Shown: positions 40,577-48,815 of the stretch, in pieces | How positions within the stretch are numbered: position 1 is the first letter of the stretch | How the letters are laid out: every line of letters starts with the position of its first letter | Source of the DNA: Alkalihalobacillus sp. LMS6 | GTDB lineage: Bacteria > Bacillota > Bacilli > Bacillales > Bacillaceae_D | Assembly (NCBI RefSeq): GCF_024362765.1 | Contig: NZ_CP093302.1 | Location: 864,001-928,000, forward strand | Length of the DNA: 64,000 nt | Reading direction: 5' to 3' | Made by a program: the position numbers and the translations under genes | Notes under the pieces: generated by a model | Database searches by the model: none | The model's input: the letters and a program-made list of their open reading frames with translations, nothing else | What the model was told of the DNA's origin: nothing

Positions 40577-41273
40577 ATCCATCTTTTCTTGTATGATCAG
40601 AAAAATCCTCTTCCTTTTCACTGCTATTTTCCATTGTTTCTTCTTGTTCTTTTGTATAGCTTTTTTCATTGTCGTCTTTATTTGGATTTGAATGATCATC
40701 TCGTTCTTGTCGATCTTTATCCCGATTTTTCATCGTTTCTTCTTGTGAATCCGTATAAGAGCGTTCTTCATCTTTTTCCTCTTCTTGTTTTTGTTTTAAG
40801 TAATCTGATCGCTCTCCGTGCCAAATTAAGTCAAAAATAGCGCGGCCATTGGTTGGTTGACCATCTGGTAAGTAAACCGGAATAATATCAAAGAACACAA
40901 AGTAAAAAACGTAAAACATGAATGTACTCCAAAACATGTTTTCAGGTAAGATGGAGGCTGATAAGAGTGAATTGATGATAATGGCTACAATCATACAAGA
41001 TAAGATTGGCGAGGCATAAATCAAGCCGTGCCAAAAACGGTTTTTGGGGTTTACTTCATCATATTCCATCCAGCTAAACATAAAAAAATAACGACGTACT
41101 TCAATCGTTTTTAAAGAAAAAAGTTTGGGACCGCTACCAACAACCAAATTTTTATTCGATGCTCCAAGTAATACAGCTGTTAAATAATAGCCGGATTCTC
41201 GAATAACTGTAACAATAGGTAAAATGACTAATGCAGACATAATAAGTCTTCCTAAATCAATGAGTGTAAACAT
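40575..41273 (-). CDS. M50 (site-2 protease) family homologue lacking the zinc motif
   Basis: 232 residues, ATG after AGGAG. Reads like an M50 protease core: a first segment ending VTVIRESGYYLTAVLLGA followed by VVGSGPKLFSLKTIEV, matching the usual HExGHxxxAxxxG...GxGPKLFxxK. The metal motif HExxH is RESGY (residues 25-29), so both His ligands are gone. The later PDGQPTNGR (136-144) keeps the third-ligand region shape. The C-terminal 75 residues are highly charged with two copies of SYTxxQEETM. Probably a catalytically dead membrane protein. Alone, convergent with the glycosyltransferase. Confidence 0.7.
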   Translation of the reverse strand: MFTLIDLGRLIMSALVILPIVTVIRESGYYLTAVLLGASNKNLVVGSGPKLFSLKTIEVRRYFFMFSWMEYDEVNPKNRFWHGLIYASPILSCMIVAIIINSLLSASILPENMFWSTFMFYVFYFVFFDIIPVYLPDGQPTNGRAIFDLIWHGERSDYLKQKQEEEKDEERSYTDSQEETMKNRDKDRQERDDHSNPNKDDNEKSYTKEQEETMENSSEKEEDFSDHTRKDG

Positions 41274-41469
41274 CGCATGTAGCTCCTTTCGTACTTTCCT
41301 CTACTAACGTACCCGATTCAGATAGACCACAATCCACATTTTTAAATTCACGAACATGTAGTAGAAATACATCTTTATTTTCCCTTAAAAGAGTGGCAAA
41401 ATAGGAAAGAAGCGATAAATACAGACTTTTGTGAGAACGATTTCACATTATTGGGAGAGAAGGGTTAAT

Positions 41470-42696
41470 TTGGAGCAAACAGCAATTACGGGTAAAAAAC
41501 GGTTCGGTTTAGCCTTATTACTCGGGACGTTGGCAGCGTTTGGACCACTAACGATTGATATGTATTTACCTAGCTTTCCGTCTATTGCATCGGATTTAGG
41601 CTCACCAGCTTCGTTGGTACAGCTCAGCTTAACTGCTTGTTTGTTAGGTCTAGGTACAGGTCAACTAGTTGTTGGACCGTTGAGTGACTCGAAAGGAAGA
41701 AAAAAACCGCTTGTTATATCAATCTTTTTGTATGTGCTCGCGTCTTTAGCTTGTGCGATGGCACCAAATATTACAACACTGATAGTGGCGAGGTTTATGC
41801 AAGGTTTCACAGCAGCAGCGGGAATCGTCATTTCAAGAGCGATTGTCCGTGATTTATTTAATGGAAGAGAACTAACGAAATTTTTCTCATTATTAATGCT
41901 TATTAATGGGTTAGCGCCGATTTTAGCTCCTGTTTTTGGTAGTGCAGTTTTGTTGTTACCAGGTGCTAATTGGAACTGGATTTTTATTACACTGGCTATC
42001 CTTGGTCTTGTCATTGTTCTGATTGTCATTAATCGCTTAAAAGAGACGTTGCCTGAAGAAAATCGAACGCAAAGCAGTATTGGTCATACATTGCGGACAT
42101 TTAAGAGCTTACTATTAGATCGAACATTTATGGGTTTTGCGTTCACTCAAGGGTTAATGATGGGAGGAATTTTTGCATACGTGTCAGGAACTCCTTTTGT
42201 TTATCAAGGTATCTACAATGTATCACCCCAAGTATTTAGTCTGTTGTTTGCCGTAAATGGGTTAGGGATTATTGTTGGGACTCATTTAGTCGGCCGATAT
42301 GCAGGAATTATACCTGAGCGTTCATTTCTTCGTTTTGGGTTAATAACGGCTAGTATCGCCAGTAGCGTATTGCTCATTATGACGATCATGAATGGACCAT
42401 TATTTACGATTGTGATCCCCATCTTCTTATTTGTTTCTATGATTGGTATGATTGGAACGACATCTTTCTCTTTGGCAATGGAAGCACAAGGGGGGAGAGC
42501 GGGTAGTGCCTCAGCCTTACTTGGGTTATTGCCGTTTGTAATTGGAGCGATAACGGCACCACTTGTCGGTATTGCAGGTGAAGATACGGCTGTACCAATG
42601 GGATTAATCATGTTCCTATCAAGCATTGCGGCTTTAGCAGCGTTTTATTTTCTTGCAAAAGGCGGAAAAGACGTTCAGGAGGCAAAGGATCTTTAG
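41470..42696 (+). CDS. Bcr/CflA family multidrug efflux MFS transporter
   Basis: 408 residues from a TTG five bases after AGGG; an in-frame GTG 39 bases upstream lies before that site. Twelve membrane segments. Hallmarks: LAAFGPLTIDMYLPSFPSIA, QLSLTACLLGLGTGQLVVGPLSDSKGRKKP (motif A), ARFMQGFTAAAGIVISRAIVRDL and PVFGSAVL. Drug:proton antiporter of the Bcr/CflA group, which exports bicyclomycin, chloramphenicol or sulfonamides in other bacteria; substrate here unknown. Ends at a long terminator. Confidence 0.9.
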   Translation: MEQTAITGKKRFGLALLLGTLAAFGPLTIDMYLPSFPSIASDLGSPASLVQLSLTACLLGLGTGQLVVGPLSDSKGRKKPLVISIFLYVLASLACAMAPNITTLIVARFMQGFTAAAGIVISRAIVRDLFNGRELTKFFSLLMLINGLAPILAPVFGSAVLLLPGANWNWIFITLAILGLVIVLIVINRLKETLPEENRTQSSIGHTLRTFKSLLLDRTFMGFAFTQGLMMGGIFAYVSGTPFVYQGIYNVSPQVFSLLFAVNGLGIIVGTHLVGRYAGIIPERSFLRFGLITASIASSVLLIMTIMNGPLFTIVIPIFLFVSMIGMIGTTSFSLAMEAQGGRAGSASALLGLLPFVIGAITAPLVGIAGEDTAVPMGLIMFLSSIAALAAFYFLAKGGKDVQEAKDL

Positions 42697-42708
42697 AATG
42701 GGAAGACA

Positions 42709-42776
42709 AAAAAGCGCTATCGACAACACTCTCTAGATAGAGACGCTTGTCGTAAAGCGCTTTTTCTGTTTTTTTC
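42709..42776 (+). terminator. Terminator of the Bcr/CflA gene
   Basis: AAAAAAGCGCT...CGACAA and TTGTCG...AGCGCTTTTT pair as one long stem around a loop at about 42728-42745, followed by TTTTTCTGTTTTTTT. Confidence 0.8.
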
Positions 42777-42788
42777 ATAGATGATCTA

Positions 42789-42926
42789 CTATTGCATGGC
42801 TTGGCTATTTTTTTTAGACATTTCTTTTAAAAATTGTTGCTCTTCTATTGTTAGCTCTCGACTTAACTTCGATTCCATCTCTTTTTTTAACGAAATAAAT
42901 AATAGTTTTGCTGTTTGATCGAGCAT
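42789..42926 (-). CDS. Small charged protein (45 residues)
   Basis: ATG after GAGG on the minus strand; MLDQTAKLLFISLKKEME at the start, then SRELTIEEQQFLKEMSKK. Predicted as two short amphipathic helices with no membrane segment and no Cys. No family recognised; the shape is reminiscent of small Bacillus regulators that bind a partner protein. Lies between the exporter terminator and the rRNA methyltransferase gene, divergent from the latter. Confidence 0.5.
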   Translation of the reverse strand: MLDQTAKLLFISLKKEMESKLSRELTIEEQQFLKEMSKKNSQAMQ

Positions 42927-43102
42927 AAAAGGCCTCTTTTCATTCATGCTTTACAGTATATTCGTACTAATTTTAACAGATTGCAATGAAAATAGAAAGA
43001 TCTTCCCAGGCATTTCCGTAAGAACAACTGGGTAATAAAGGGAGTGAGTGACTTCTTTTATGGTAAAGCCTATGTTAGAGTATAGGGGAAAGAAGGTGAC
43101 AT

Positions 43103-43954
43103 ATGGGGGAGTTAAAGAGTAAACGCGATGCTGCTGCAGCATTAATTGGACAGCTAGACAAACAGTTAAGGTGCCCCTTCTGTCGGCATGTTTTAGTGTG
43201 GGATCAATCGTATCGTTTCACATGTGCGGAGAACCACTCATTTGATTTATCGAAACAAGGATCACTATTCTTAGTGAAACAGGCTGCAAATAGTCAATAT
43301 AATGGGCCGTTGTTCCAAGCAAGACATAACATGATTCAGCAATTTCAGCTATATGCGCCAATTTATGAGCCCATTTCTTTAGAGCTAAAAAATAAAGATG
43401 TGATACTAGATGCTGGAACAGGTGAAGGTTCTCACTTGAATGAACTTAAGAAAAGAGTCCCGGACATCGTTCCAATTGGATTAGACTTATCAAAAGATGG
43501 CATTAACCAAGCGGGGAAACTTTATCGAGATAGCGTATGGATGGTAGGAGATTTAGCCAATCTTCCGTTTCAAAATGAATCAATCAACGTCATACTAAAC
43601 ATCTTATCTCCTTCAAATTACGCTGAATTCAAGAGAGTATTAAAACAAGGTGGGAAACTGATTAAAGTAATACCAGGTGAGAACTATCTCCAAGAACTAA
43701 GAGAATACACGAACGAAACAACAAACGTAACGTATTCAAACCACCAAACCGTAGCCTTATTTAACCAGCATTTTTCTGAAGTACAGATAAAGACAGTTCA
43801 GTATAAAAAAGAATTAACTCAAACAGAGCGTCAAGCGATCGTCAACATGTCGCCACTCGGATGGTCTGTTTCGGCAGAAGCGAAGCAAATGTATATTCAA
43901 GAAGGTCAATCGACAATCACAATTGATTTAACTCTTTTAATCGCCAAGGCTTAG
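43103..43954 (+). CDS. 23S rRNA (guanine-N1)-methyltransferase, RlmA family (YxjB-like)
   Basis: 283 residues, ATG after AGAAGGTGA. N-terminal zinc-binding motif LRCPFCRHVL...FTCAENHSFDLSKQGSLFL (three Cys and a His) is typical of RlmA. SAM motif I VILDAGTGEGSHLNEL, then GLDLSKDGI and WMVGDLANLPF. FQARHNMI and LNILSPSNYAEFKRVLKQGG also fit. RlmA(I) modifies G745 and the Gram-positive RlmA(II)/TlrB group G748 of the macrolide tunnel; a YxjB-like RlmA(II) role is the best guess. Confidence 0.87.
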   Translation: MGELKSKRDAAAALIGQLDKQLRCPFCRHVLVWDQSYRFTCAENHSFDLSKQGSLFLVKQAANSQYNGPLFQARHNMIQQFQLYAPIYEPISLELKNKDVILDAGTGEGSHLNELKKRVPDIVPIGLDLSKDGINQAGKLYRDSVWMVGDLANLPFQNESINVILNILSPSNYAEFKRVLKQGGKLIKVIPGENYLQELREYTNETTNVTYSNHQTVALFNQHFSEVQIKTVQYKKELTQTERQAIVNMSPLGWSVSAEAKQMYIQEGQSTITIDLTLLIAKA

Positions 43955-43956
43955 CG

Positions 43957-44002
43957 AAGAACATCCAGCTTGCTTACTCATGCGTGGATGTTCTTTGTTT
44001 TT
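43957..44002. terminator. Bidirectional terminator
   Basis: AAGAACATCCA (43957-43967) and TGGATGTTCTT (43985-43995) pair; TGTTTTT follows. The Nudix gene stop lies within it. Confidence 0.85.
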
Positions 44003-44444
44003 CGATAATTGATGAGTAATAGGGCATGATGTAATCTTTGTATTCATCTTTCAGTTCAGGAGGGAGCGTCTTGAAAAATTTCACATCAACGGATTCATTG
44101 CTGTTATGTTTTAACTTGCCGCTATACTGATTGGTCCAATAAACCGCAGTAACGGAATAAATTTCATCCCCATTTTGAAAGGTAAAATGGTAGTCTTCGC
44201 CTGAAAAAATGCCGAGTAATTGAAGAGATGTAATCACGAGCCCCGTTTCTTCAAAAACTTCGCGAGTAGCTGTCCCTTCAATCGTCTCACCAAGTTCCAT
44301 AAGACCACCCGGAAGTCCCCATCCTCCATCTTTGCGATGTTCAAGTAACAATTCTCCCTGATCAGTAAAAATAAGCACGACCGCTCCAGGCAATAGTAAA
44401 GGATCGTTCCCTACTTTTTGGCGTAAAGCATTTACATAATCCAA
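43974..44444 (-). CDS. Nudix hydrolase
   Basis: 156 residues from a TTG eight bases after AAGGAG; a GTG nine bases earlier is too close. Nudix box G-x5-E-x7-REUxEExGU is complete: GGLMELGETIEGTATREVFEETG. Hydrolyses a nucleoside diphosphate linked to another group; the WGLPGG and late ESVDVKFFKTLPPE fit the YjhB/MutT-like group. Substrate unknown. Confidence 0.9.
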   Translation of the reverse strand: MDYVNALRQKVGNDPLLLPGAVVLIFTDQGELLLEHRKDGGWGLPGGLMELGETIEGTATREVFEETGLVITSLQLLGIFSGEDYHFTFQNGDEIYSVTAVYWTNQYSGKLKHNSNESVDVKFFKTLPPELKDEYKDYIMPYYSSIIEKQRTSTHE

Positions 44445-44570
44445 TGTCTTCACTCCTTTAGGGTGAGTGTGGTGAGGGGTGTTGCAACAATTATATACGC
44501 ATCATTGATTTTTCAAAAGAGAATTAGATAGTCGCTTAAAATAGGTGAACAGAGCAGGAACTTTGTCCAT

Positions 44571-44598
44571 ACGTTCAACATTCCATTTGCATAAGGTA
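44571..44598 (+). promoter_or_regulatory. Sigma-K-like promoter of the GDATF-repeat gene
   Basis: AC (44571-44572), 17-base spacer, CATAAGGTA (44590-44598), matching the late mother-cell sigma-K pattern AC-N16/17-CATAnnnTA. It lies about 30 bases before the start codon. Confidence 0.5.
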
Positions 44599-44629
44599 TA
44601 GAAGACCTTAAGTTTGGGAGGTGAATGGA

Positions 44630-44860
44630 ATGAGTTACTACGGAACTGGTGGGTATGGACATTATAAACCTTCAAAAGGCTTCTCAGCACGTATCTGTCC
44701 TGGTTGTCGCTGCAAAAAGCGTTGCAATTCTTGTAACGAACGTCCTAAAAATCGTCCAGAGGAACGTCCTAATTGTGGAGATGCAGGGGATGCAACATTT
44801 GGAGATGCAACATTTGGAGATGCAACATTTGGAGACGCGACGTTTGGAGACGCAACGTAA
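44630..44860 (+). CDS. Cys/Gly/Tyr-rich small protein with GDATF repeats (possible spore coat protein)
   Basis: 76 residues from the ATG eight bases after GGGAGG. N-terminus MSYYGTGGYGHYK is Tyr/Gly-rich; the centre ICPGCRCKKRCNSC has five Cys; then ERPKNRPEERPNCGDAG; the tail is a run of GDATF units (four full and a final GDAT) from a 15-bp DNA repeat (44793-44857). The composition and the sigma-K-like promoter suggest a coat or crust protein. The tail read as ATFGD also fits the pentapeptide-repeat pattern A(D/N/T)LxG, and the next gene is a pentapeptide-repeat protein. Function inferred. Confidence 0.75.
   Translation: MSYYGTGGYGHYKPSKGFSARICPGCRCKKRCNSCNERPKNRPEERPNCGDAGDATFGDATFGDATFGDATFGDAT
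44793..44857 (+). repeat. 15-bp tandem repeat encoding GDATF
   Basis: Unit GGAGATGCAACATTT, about 4.3 copies, with a few silent changes in the last copies (GGAGACGCGACGTTT). Silent differences mean the protein repeat is kept by selection or the array is not newly made. Confidence 0.85.
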
Positions 44861-44899
44861 GGGTCGCAATTGAGAATCAATTAGTGGTATCAATCTATA

Positions 44900-44943
44900 C
44901 AAGGCTAAGCCATTGTGCAACAATAGGCTTAGCTTGTTTTAAT
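44900..44943 (+). terminator. Terminator after the GDATF gene
   Basis: CAAGGCTAAGCCATTG and CAATAGGCTTAGCTTG pair almost fully around TGCAA; TTTT follows. It separates the small gene from the pentapeptide-repeat gene, so the two have separate transcripts unless read-through occurs. Confidence 0.75.
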
Positions 44944-44957
44944 TAGGGGTGTAAACC

Positions 44958-45599
44958 ATGAGAATTGAGGCACCAAAAATACCGGAGTCTTTAACAGAAA
45001 GAAAGTTGCTCAAAATGATAGAGGAGCATGAGAACGAAGCTGTCTACATATCGATCAATGAAGAAGATGCACGTGATGTAATAGTTGAGCGATTCGTCCT
45101 TTCAAACGCTCGCGTGTCACGCACGACGTTTACGGGTGCACAGATGCCTCGTGCAGATTTTACAGATGTGCAATTTATAAACTGTGATTTTTCAAATGTG
45201 GATTTCTCAGAAAGTATCTTTCATCGGGTGGAATTTATTGATTGCAAGTTGATTGGGAGTCATTTTTCAAATGCTCATCTGACGCAAACAACTTTCTCAA
45301 ATAGCATGTTGAATTTAAGTAACTTTATTGATGTTCGAATCAAGCAAGTTCAGTTTACAAAGTCGTCAATGAAACAAATGAATGTAGCAAATGGGAAGAT
45401 CAAAGGGTTATACCTGAATGAGTGTGATATAGATAATATCAGTTTTTTTGAAACGCCATTAATGGGTGTTGATATAAGTACATGTACCTATAACCGAATA
45501 GAGGCGTCACAGCAAGTGATCGCTGGGTTGATTGTGTCGAGAGATCAAGCGGTTGGCTTCGCACGATTATTAGGTTTAAGAATAAAGGAAGAAATGTAA
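44958..45599 (+). CDS. Pentapeptide repeat-containing protein
   Basis: 213 residues. From about 45 to 180 the sequence follows the A(D/N)LxX five-residue pattern: FVLSNARVSRTTFTGAQMPR, ADFTDVQFIN, CDFSNVDFSES, SHFSNAHLTQTTFSNSMLNL. This folds as a right-handed quadrilateral beta-helix. Some members mimic DNA and protect gyrase (Qnr, MfpA); most have unknown targets. The N-terminal 45 residues are helical and charged and the C-terminal AVGFARLLGLRIKEEM is typical of Qnr-like capping helices. No membrane segment. Function not assignable. Confidence 0.85.
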   Translation: MRIEAPKIPESLTERKLLKMIEEHENEAVYISINEEDARDVIVERFVLSNARVSRTTFTGAQMPRADFTDVQFINCDFSNVDFSESIFHRVEFIDCKLIGSHFSNAHLTQTTFSNSMLNLSNFIDVRIKQVQFTKSSMKQMNVANGKIKGLYLNECDIDNISFFETPLMGVDISTCTYNRIEASQQVIAGLIVSRDQAVGFARLLGLRIKEEM

Positions 45600-45704
45600 C
45601 AGATATGTGAATTTCTATTAAAACGGAAAGATTCTCGCTACCATTCTATTTAGCAACAAGAGAACCCATGGTACACTGAGAAAAAGGATTTATGGAGGGG
45701 TATA

Positions 45705-46613
45705 ATGGGGAAACGAATTATGTTGTTCATTGGAACGAATATTCTTGTTCTAACAACAATTTTTCTTGTGTGGTCATTGATCATTCAGTTTACAGGCATT
45801 GATGGATCATTCGTATCGAGTGATGGTTCCATCCAATTTGCTGTTATTTTATTATTTAGTGCGATTGTTGGGTTTGCAGGTTCCTTTATTTCATTAGCGA
45901 TGTCTCGTTGGATCGCAAAAACGATGATGAAGGTCAAAGTAATCGATCCTGATGGTCCAATGTCTAGAGATGAGAAAGCAATTGTAGAAAAAGTTCATCG
46001 CTTATCAAGAGCAGCTGGCTTAGTGCATATGCCAGAGGTAGGCATTTATCAAAGTAATGAAGTGAATGCATTTGCAACAGGTCCATCAAAAAAACGATCG
46101 CTCGTAGCGGTCTCATCAGGATTATTAGACACGATGGACGACGATGCTGTTGAAGGTGTTATCGCACACGAAGTTGCCCACGTTGCGAATGGTGATATGG
46201 TTACAATGACGCTATTGCAAGGAATTGTTAATACATTTGTAGTGTTCTTCTCCCGTGTGATTGCAATTGTTTTATCACGCTTTGTGCGCCCGGAATTTCA
46301 GTTTATTGTCCAATTCGCTTCAATTATTATTTTACAAATTCTCTTTTCTATACTAGGAAGCCTTGTTATTAGTGCCTATTCACGTCATCGTGAATTCCAC
46401 GCAGATCGTGGTGGTGCAGACTTGGCAGGAAAAGATAAAATGGTTCATGCGCTACGTTCATTGCAACAGTATGTAAATCGCGCGAAAGCAGGGGATCATT
46501 TAGACGATACTGCTGTTCAAACGATGAAGATTAATGGTGGAAAATCAATGATGAAATTGATGTCGACACACCCTGATTTGAACGATCGAATTGCACGATT
46601 AGAACAACGTTAA
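45705..46613 (+). CDS. htpX: Protease HtpX (M48 family, membrane-bound zinc protease)
   Basis: 302 residues, ATG after GGAGGGG. Two N-terminal membrane segments (about 5-27, 43-66), then the zinc motif [14 protein letters not shown] (HExxH) and the third ligand Glu in [17 protein letters not shown]; two more segments lie between. The [24 protein letters not shown] stretch is typical of HtpX. It degrades misfolded membrane proteins. Often heat- or envelope-stress-controlled (Rok/YkrK in B. subtilis); no operator was recognised here. Confidence 0.93.
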   Translation: MGKRIMLFIGTNILVLTTIFLVWSLIIQFTGIDGSFVSSDGSIQFAVILLFSAIVGFAGSFISLAMSRWIAKTMMKVKVIDPDGPMSRDEKAIVEKVHRLSRAAGLVHMPEVGIYQSNEVNAFATGPSKKRSLVAVSSGLLDTMDDDAVEGVIAHEVAHVANGDMVTMTLLQGIVNTFVVFFSRVIAIVLSRFVRPEFQFIVQFASIIILQILFSILGSLVISAYSRHREFHADRGGADLAGKDKMVHALRSLQQYVNRAKAGDHLDDTAVQTMKINGGKSMMKLMSTHPDLNDRIARLEQR

Positions 46614-46618
46614 GAAGA

Positions 46619-46653
46619 AACTTCCGTCGAGACTATCGACGGAAGTTTTTTTA
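46619..46653. terminator. Terminator after htpX
   Basis: AACTTCCGTCGA (46619-46630) and TCGACGGAAGTT (46636-46647) pair perfectly, loop GACTA, followed by T residues. Confidence 0.92.
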
Positions 46654-47580
46654 AGGAATTGGGTTACCGGCTGCTGCATAAAGCTCTGTCCATTCTTCCC
46701 TTGATAACGGAATGGCTGAGCCAGCACAAGCTTCTTTTACTCTACTTGGTTTTGTTGACCCTACCACAACTTGGATATTAGCTGGATGCCTCGTAATCCA
46801 TGCGGTAGCGATTGCTGTAGCAGTGACATTATACTGTTTTGCTAAACGCTCAAGTACATCATTAAGCTCTGGGAATTCTTTGTGATTGCCAATAAACGTG
46901 CCTGCAAAAAATCCATTTTGATAAGGAGACCAAGCTTGTAAAGTAATCTCATTCAGACGACTATAATCAAGCGTTCCAGCGTCTCGATTGACAGATTCAT
47001 CAGTCTTCATGTTTAGCGACATACTTGAGTCAATTAACGGTGTGTGCGCAAGGCTGTATTGTACTTGGTTCACAATAAGTTTTTGATCGACCGAACGTTG
47101 CAACAATTCGATTTGTTGTGGTGTGTGATTCGATACACCAAAATGACGAACTTTTCCACGATCATGGAGCTGTTGAAATGCTGCAGCGACTTCATCAGGT
47201 TCCATTAATGGATCAGGTCTGTGCAATAATAGAATATCCAAATACTCCGTGTTCAAACGCTGTAGAATCGCGTCGACGGACGTGAGGATGTGGTCTTTTG
47301 AAAAATCATAGAAACCCGTTGTTCCTTTTCGAATGCCGCATTTACTTTGTAAGACAATTTTTTCCCGGGAAATGTCCGTATGAGAAAGCGCTTTTGCAAA
47401 TAACGATTCACATTCACCGCCGCCATAAATATCGGCGTGGTCATAAAAATTAATTCCCTCTTCATAAGCAGTTTGAATTAACTTCTGAATGGAAGCATCG
47501 TCTAATCCATTTATTCGCATATTGCCTAAGATCATGTTGGAAACGTTTAAATCTGTTCCTGGTAACACAAATGTTTTCAT
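46651..47580 (-). CDS. Aldo/keto reductase (YdhF-like)
   Basis: 309 residues. Catalytic tetrad visible: Asp and Tyr in FYDHADIYGGG, Lys in VLQSKCGIR, His in DILLLHRPDPL. The C-terminal NADPH region reads VVGSTKPSRVKEA. The VSNMILGNMRI start and KVRHFGVSNHTPQQIELL are characteristic of the YdhF group. NADPH-dependent carbonyl reduction; substrate unknown. ATG after AGGAGG. Upstream of the amidase stop with no terminator between. Confidence 0.9.
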   Translation of the reverse strand: MKTFVLPGTDLNVSNMILGNMRINGLDDASIQKLIQTAYEEGINFYDHADIYGGGECESLFAKALSHTDISREKIVLQSKCGIRKGTTGFYDFSKDHILTSVDAILQRLNTEYLDILLLHRPDPLMEPDEVAAAFQQLHDRGKVRHFGVSNHTPQQIELLQRSVDQKLIVNQVQYSLAHTPLIDSSMSLNMKTDESVNRDAGTLDYSRLNEITLQAWSPYQNGFFAGTFIGNHKEFPELNDVLERLAKQYNVTATAIATAWITRHPANIQVVVGSTKPSRVKEACAGSAIPLSREEWTELYAAAGNPIP

Positions 47581-47640
47581 AATAGCCTCCTTTTCTTACT
47601 ATATTCATAGTTTAAAAGGAGATGGTGCGAGAGTACAGTA

Positions 47641-48471
47641 TTATTGTTCGACAATCCCTTTTGCAATGGCATGGGCAATTGTTGTTTGATAAGAATCATC
47701 TGCGAGCTTGGCGGCTTCTTCTGCATTTGTAATAAACCCAACTTCTACAAGAATGGCTGGGACAGGGCTGTTGCGTAACACATGAAACGTTTCTTGTTTA
47801 ACACTTCGATCTACGGCACCGGTATCAGCTAGTAGGGATTGCTGTGTCGATTGTGCCATTGCTTTACCGGTCGTACTAGACGGATGGTAATAGGTTTCAA
47901 TCCCAGCTGCTTCGTCGTTCGTATGCCCATTCGCATGGATGCTAACAAATTGGTCTGCGCCCCATGCTGAGGTCACAGCTACTCGCTCTTCTAAGGAAAG
48001 AAAGACATCCGTTTCCCTCGTCATATTCACAACATAGCCTAATTCTTCTAGTCGTTTCTTTGTTTTATGCGCAATATCTAATACAACATCCTTTTCCATT
48101 AATCCATTTGCAGCAGCGCCACTGTCTTGAGCACCATGACCTGGATCGAGCATGATTCGTTTTGGCTCAGGGTTGTTTTCAGGAGGTGGAGGCGTTACGT
48201 CAATTCGTTTCACCCAGTCGAGACTGATGTAGCCTGTTCCATCGGCAAGACGTCCCCAGCCTTGACCTTCATCAATAAATTCAACCATGTCACCATTATA
48301 TTTTACCCCTACGACCTCTGCAGTCGTGCTAGGGGCATTCCGTACATTTAACGTTGTGTTTACGGTTACTTCTCCTTGTTCAACTGCGTATGCGGGTATA
48401 ACAGCAAGCAGTAAGCAAGCGAGAGTTACGATTAAAATAAAACCATTGATTTGCATTTTATTATTGTTCAT
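47641..48471 (-). CDS. N-acetylmuramoyl-L-alanine amidase with SH3b domain
   Basis: 276 residues. Signal peptide (about 1-29, cleavage after PAYA). SH3b domain 33-93 (TTLNVRNAPSTTAEVVG...WVKRI). Pro-rich linker, then Amidase_3 (about 105-275): RIMLDPGHGAQDSGA (zinc His), GLMEKDV with zinc Glu, FVSIHANGHT (zinc His) and VEVGFITNAEEA (catalytic Glu). Secreted zinc enzyme that cleaves the MurNAc-L-Ala bond of the wall; similar to Bacillus CwlC/CwlD-type amidases. Start after AAGGAGG. Confidence 0.93.
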   Translation of the reverse strand: MNNNKMQINGFILIVTLACLLLAVIPAYAVEQGEVTVNTTLNVRNAPSTTAEVVGVKYNGDMVEFIDEGQGWGRLADGTGYISLDWVKRIDVTPPPPENNPEPKRIMLDPGHGAQDSGAAANGLMEKDVVLDIAHKTKKRLEELGYVVNMTRETDVFLSLEERVAVTSAWGADQFVSIHANGHTNDEAAGIETYYHPSSTTGKAMAQSTQQSLLADTGAVDRSVKQETFHVLRNSPVPAILVEVGFITNAEEAAKLADDSYQTTIAHAIAKGIVEQ

Positions 48472-48565
48472 GTGAATGTCCTCCTCACCAACGGTATAAG
48501 AGACATTCTGACCATGCTAGTAATCTTTTAAACACAAAGTAGAAAAAAGATTTTAAGAATGAGAG

Positions 48566-48796
48566 ATTGAGTCAATTTCATAATTCGAGTTAGCAGCTAA
48601 AATGACGTACACACTATTTTAAAATGGCGAACGCTTTCCCCGGGCACGGCCTCAGCCATTTCCGCAAAAAAGCGCTCCATTGTCTTCGGACACGTGCTGT
48701 TCCCGAGGGAGTCGTCGCCATTTAATAAGACGAATGTTACAACCAATATTGCTGTTATCATTCGTGTAAATAACTACTACTTATTATGAAATTCAT
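48566..48796 (-). repeat. MITE-like dispersed repeat, copy B
   Basis: About 230 bp, reverse-complement match to copy A at 34294-34519 over its full length, including the outer ATTGAG..AATTTCATAATTCGAG end. Terminal inverted repeats are AATTTCATAAT (48574-48584) and ATTATGAAATT (48783-48793), perfect over 11 bp. The core contains AATGGCGAACGCTTTCCCCG and GTCGTCGCCATT, inverted. It fills most of the gap between the amidase and the LtaS-like gene. No coding potential. Confidence 0.78.
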
Positions 48797-48815
48797 TCGA
48801 TTCTAAAGAAATCTT

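Noticed and set aside
44793-44857. Short tandem repeat considered as CRISPR
   Set aside because: Units are contiguous, 15 bp, with no spacers and in frame with a coding sequence.
44662-44923. Two minus-strand open frames across the GDATF gene, one with ASPNV repeats
   Set aside because: They mirror the 15-bp tandem repeat of the plus-strand gene, which has a good ribosome binding site and promoter; no site exists for the minus frames.
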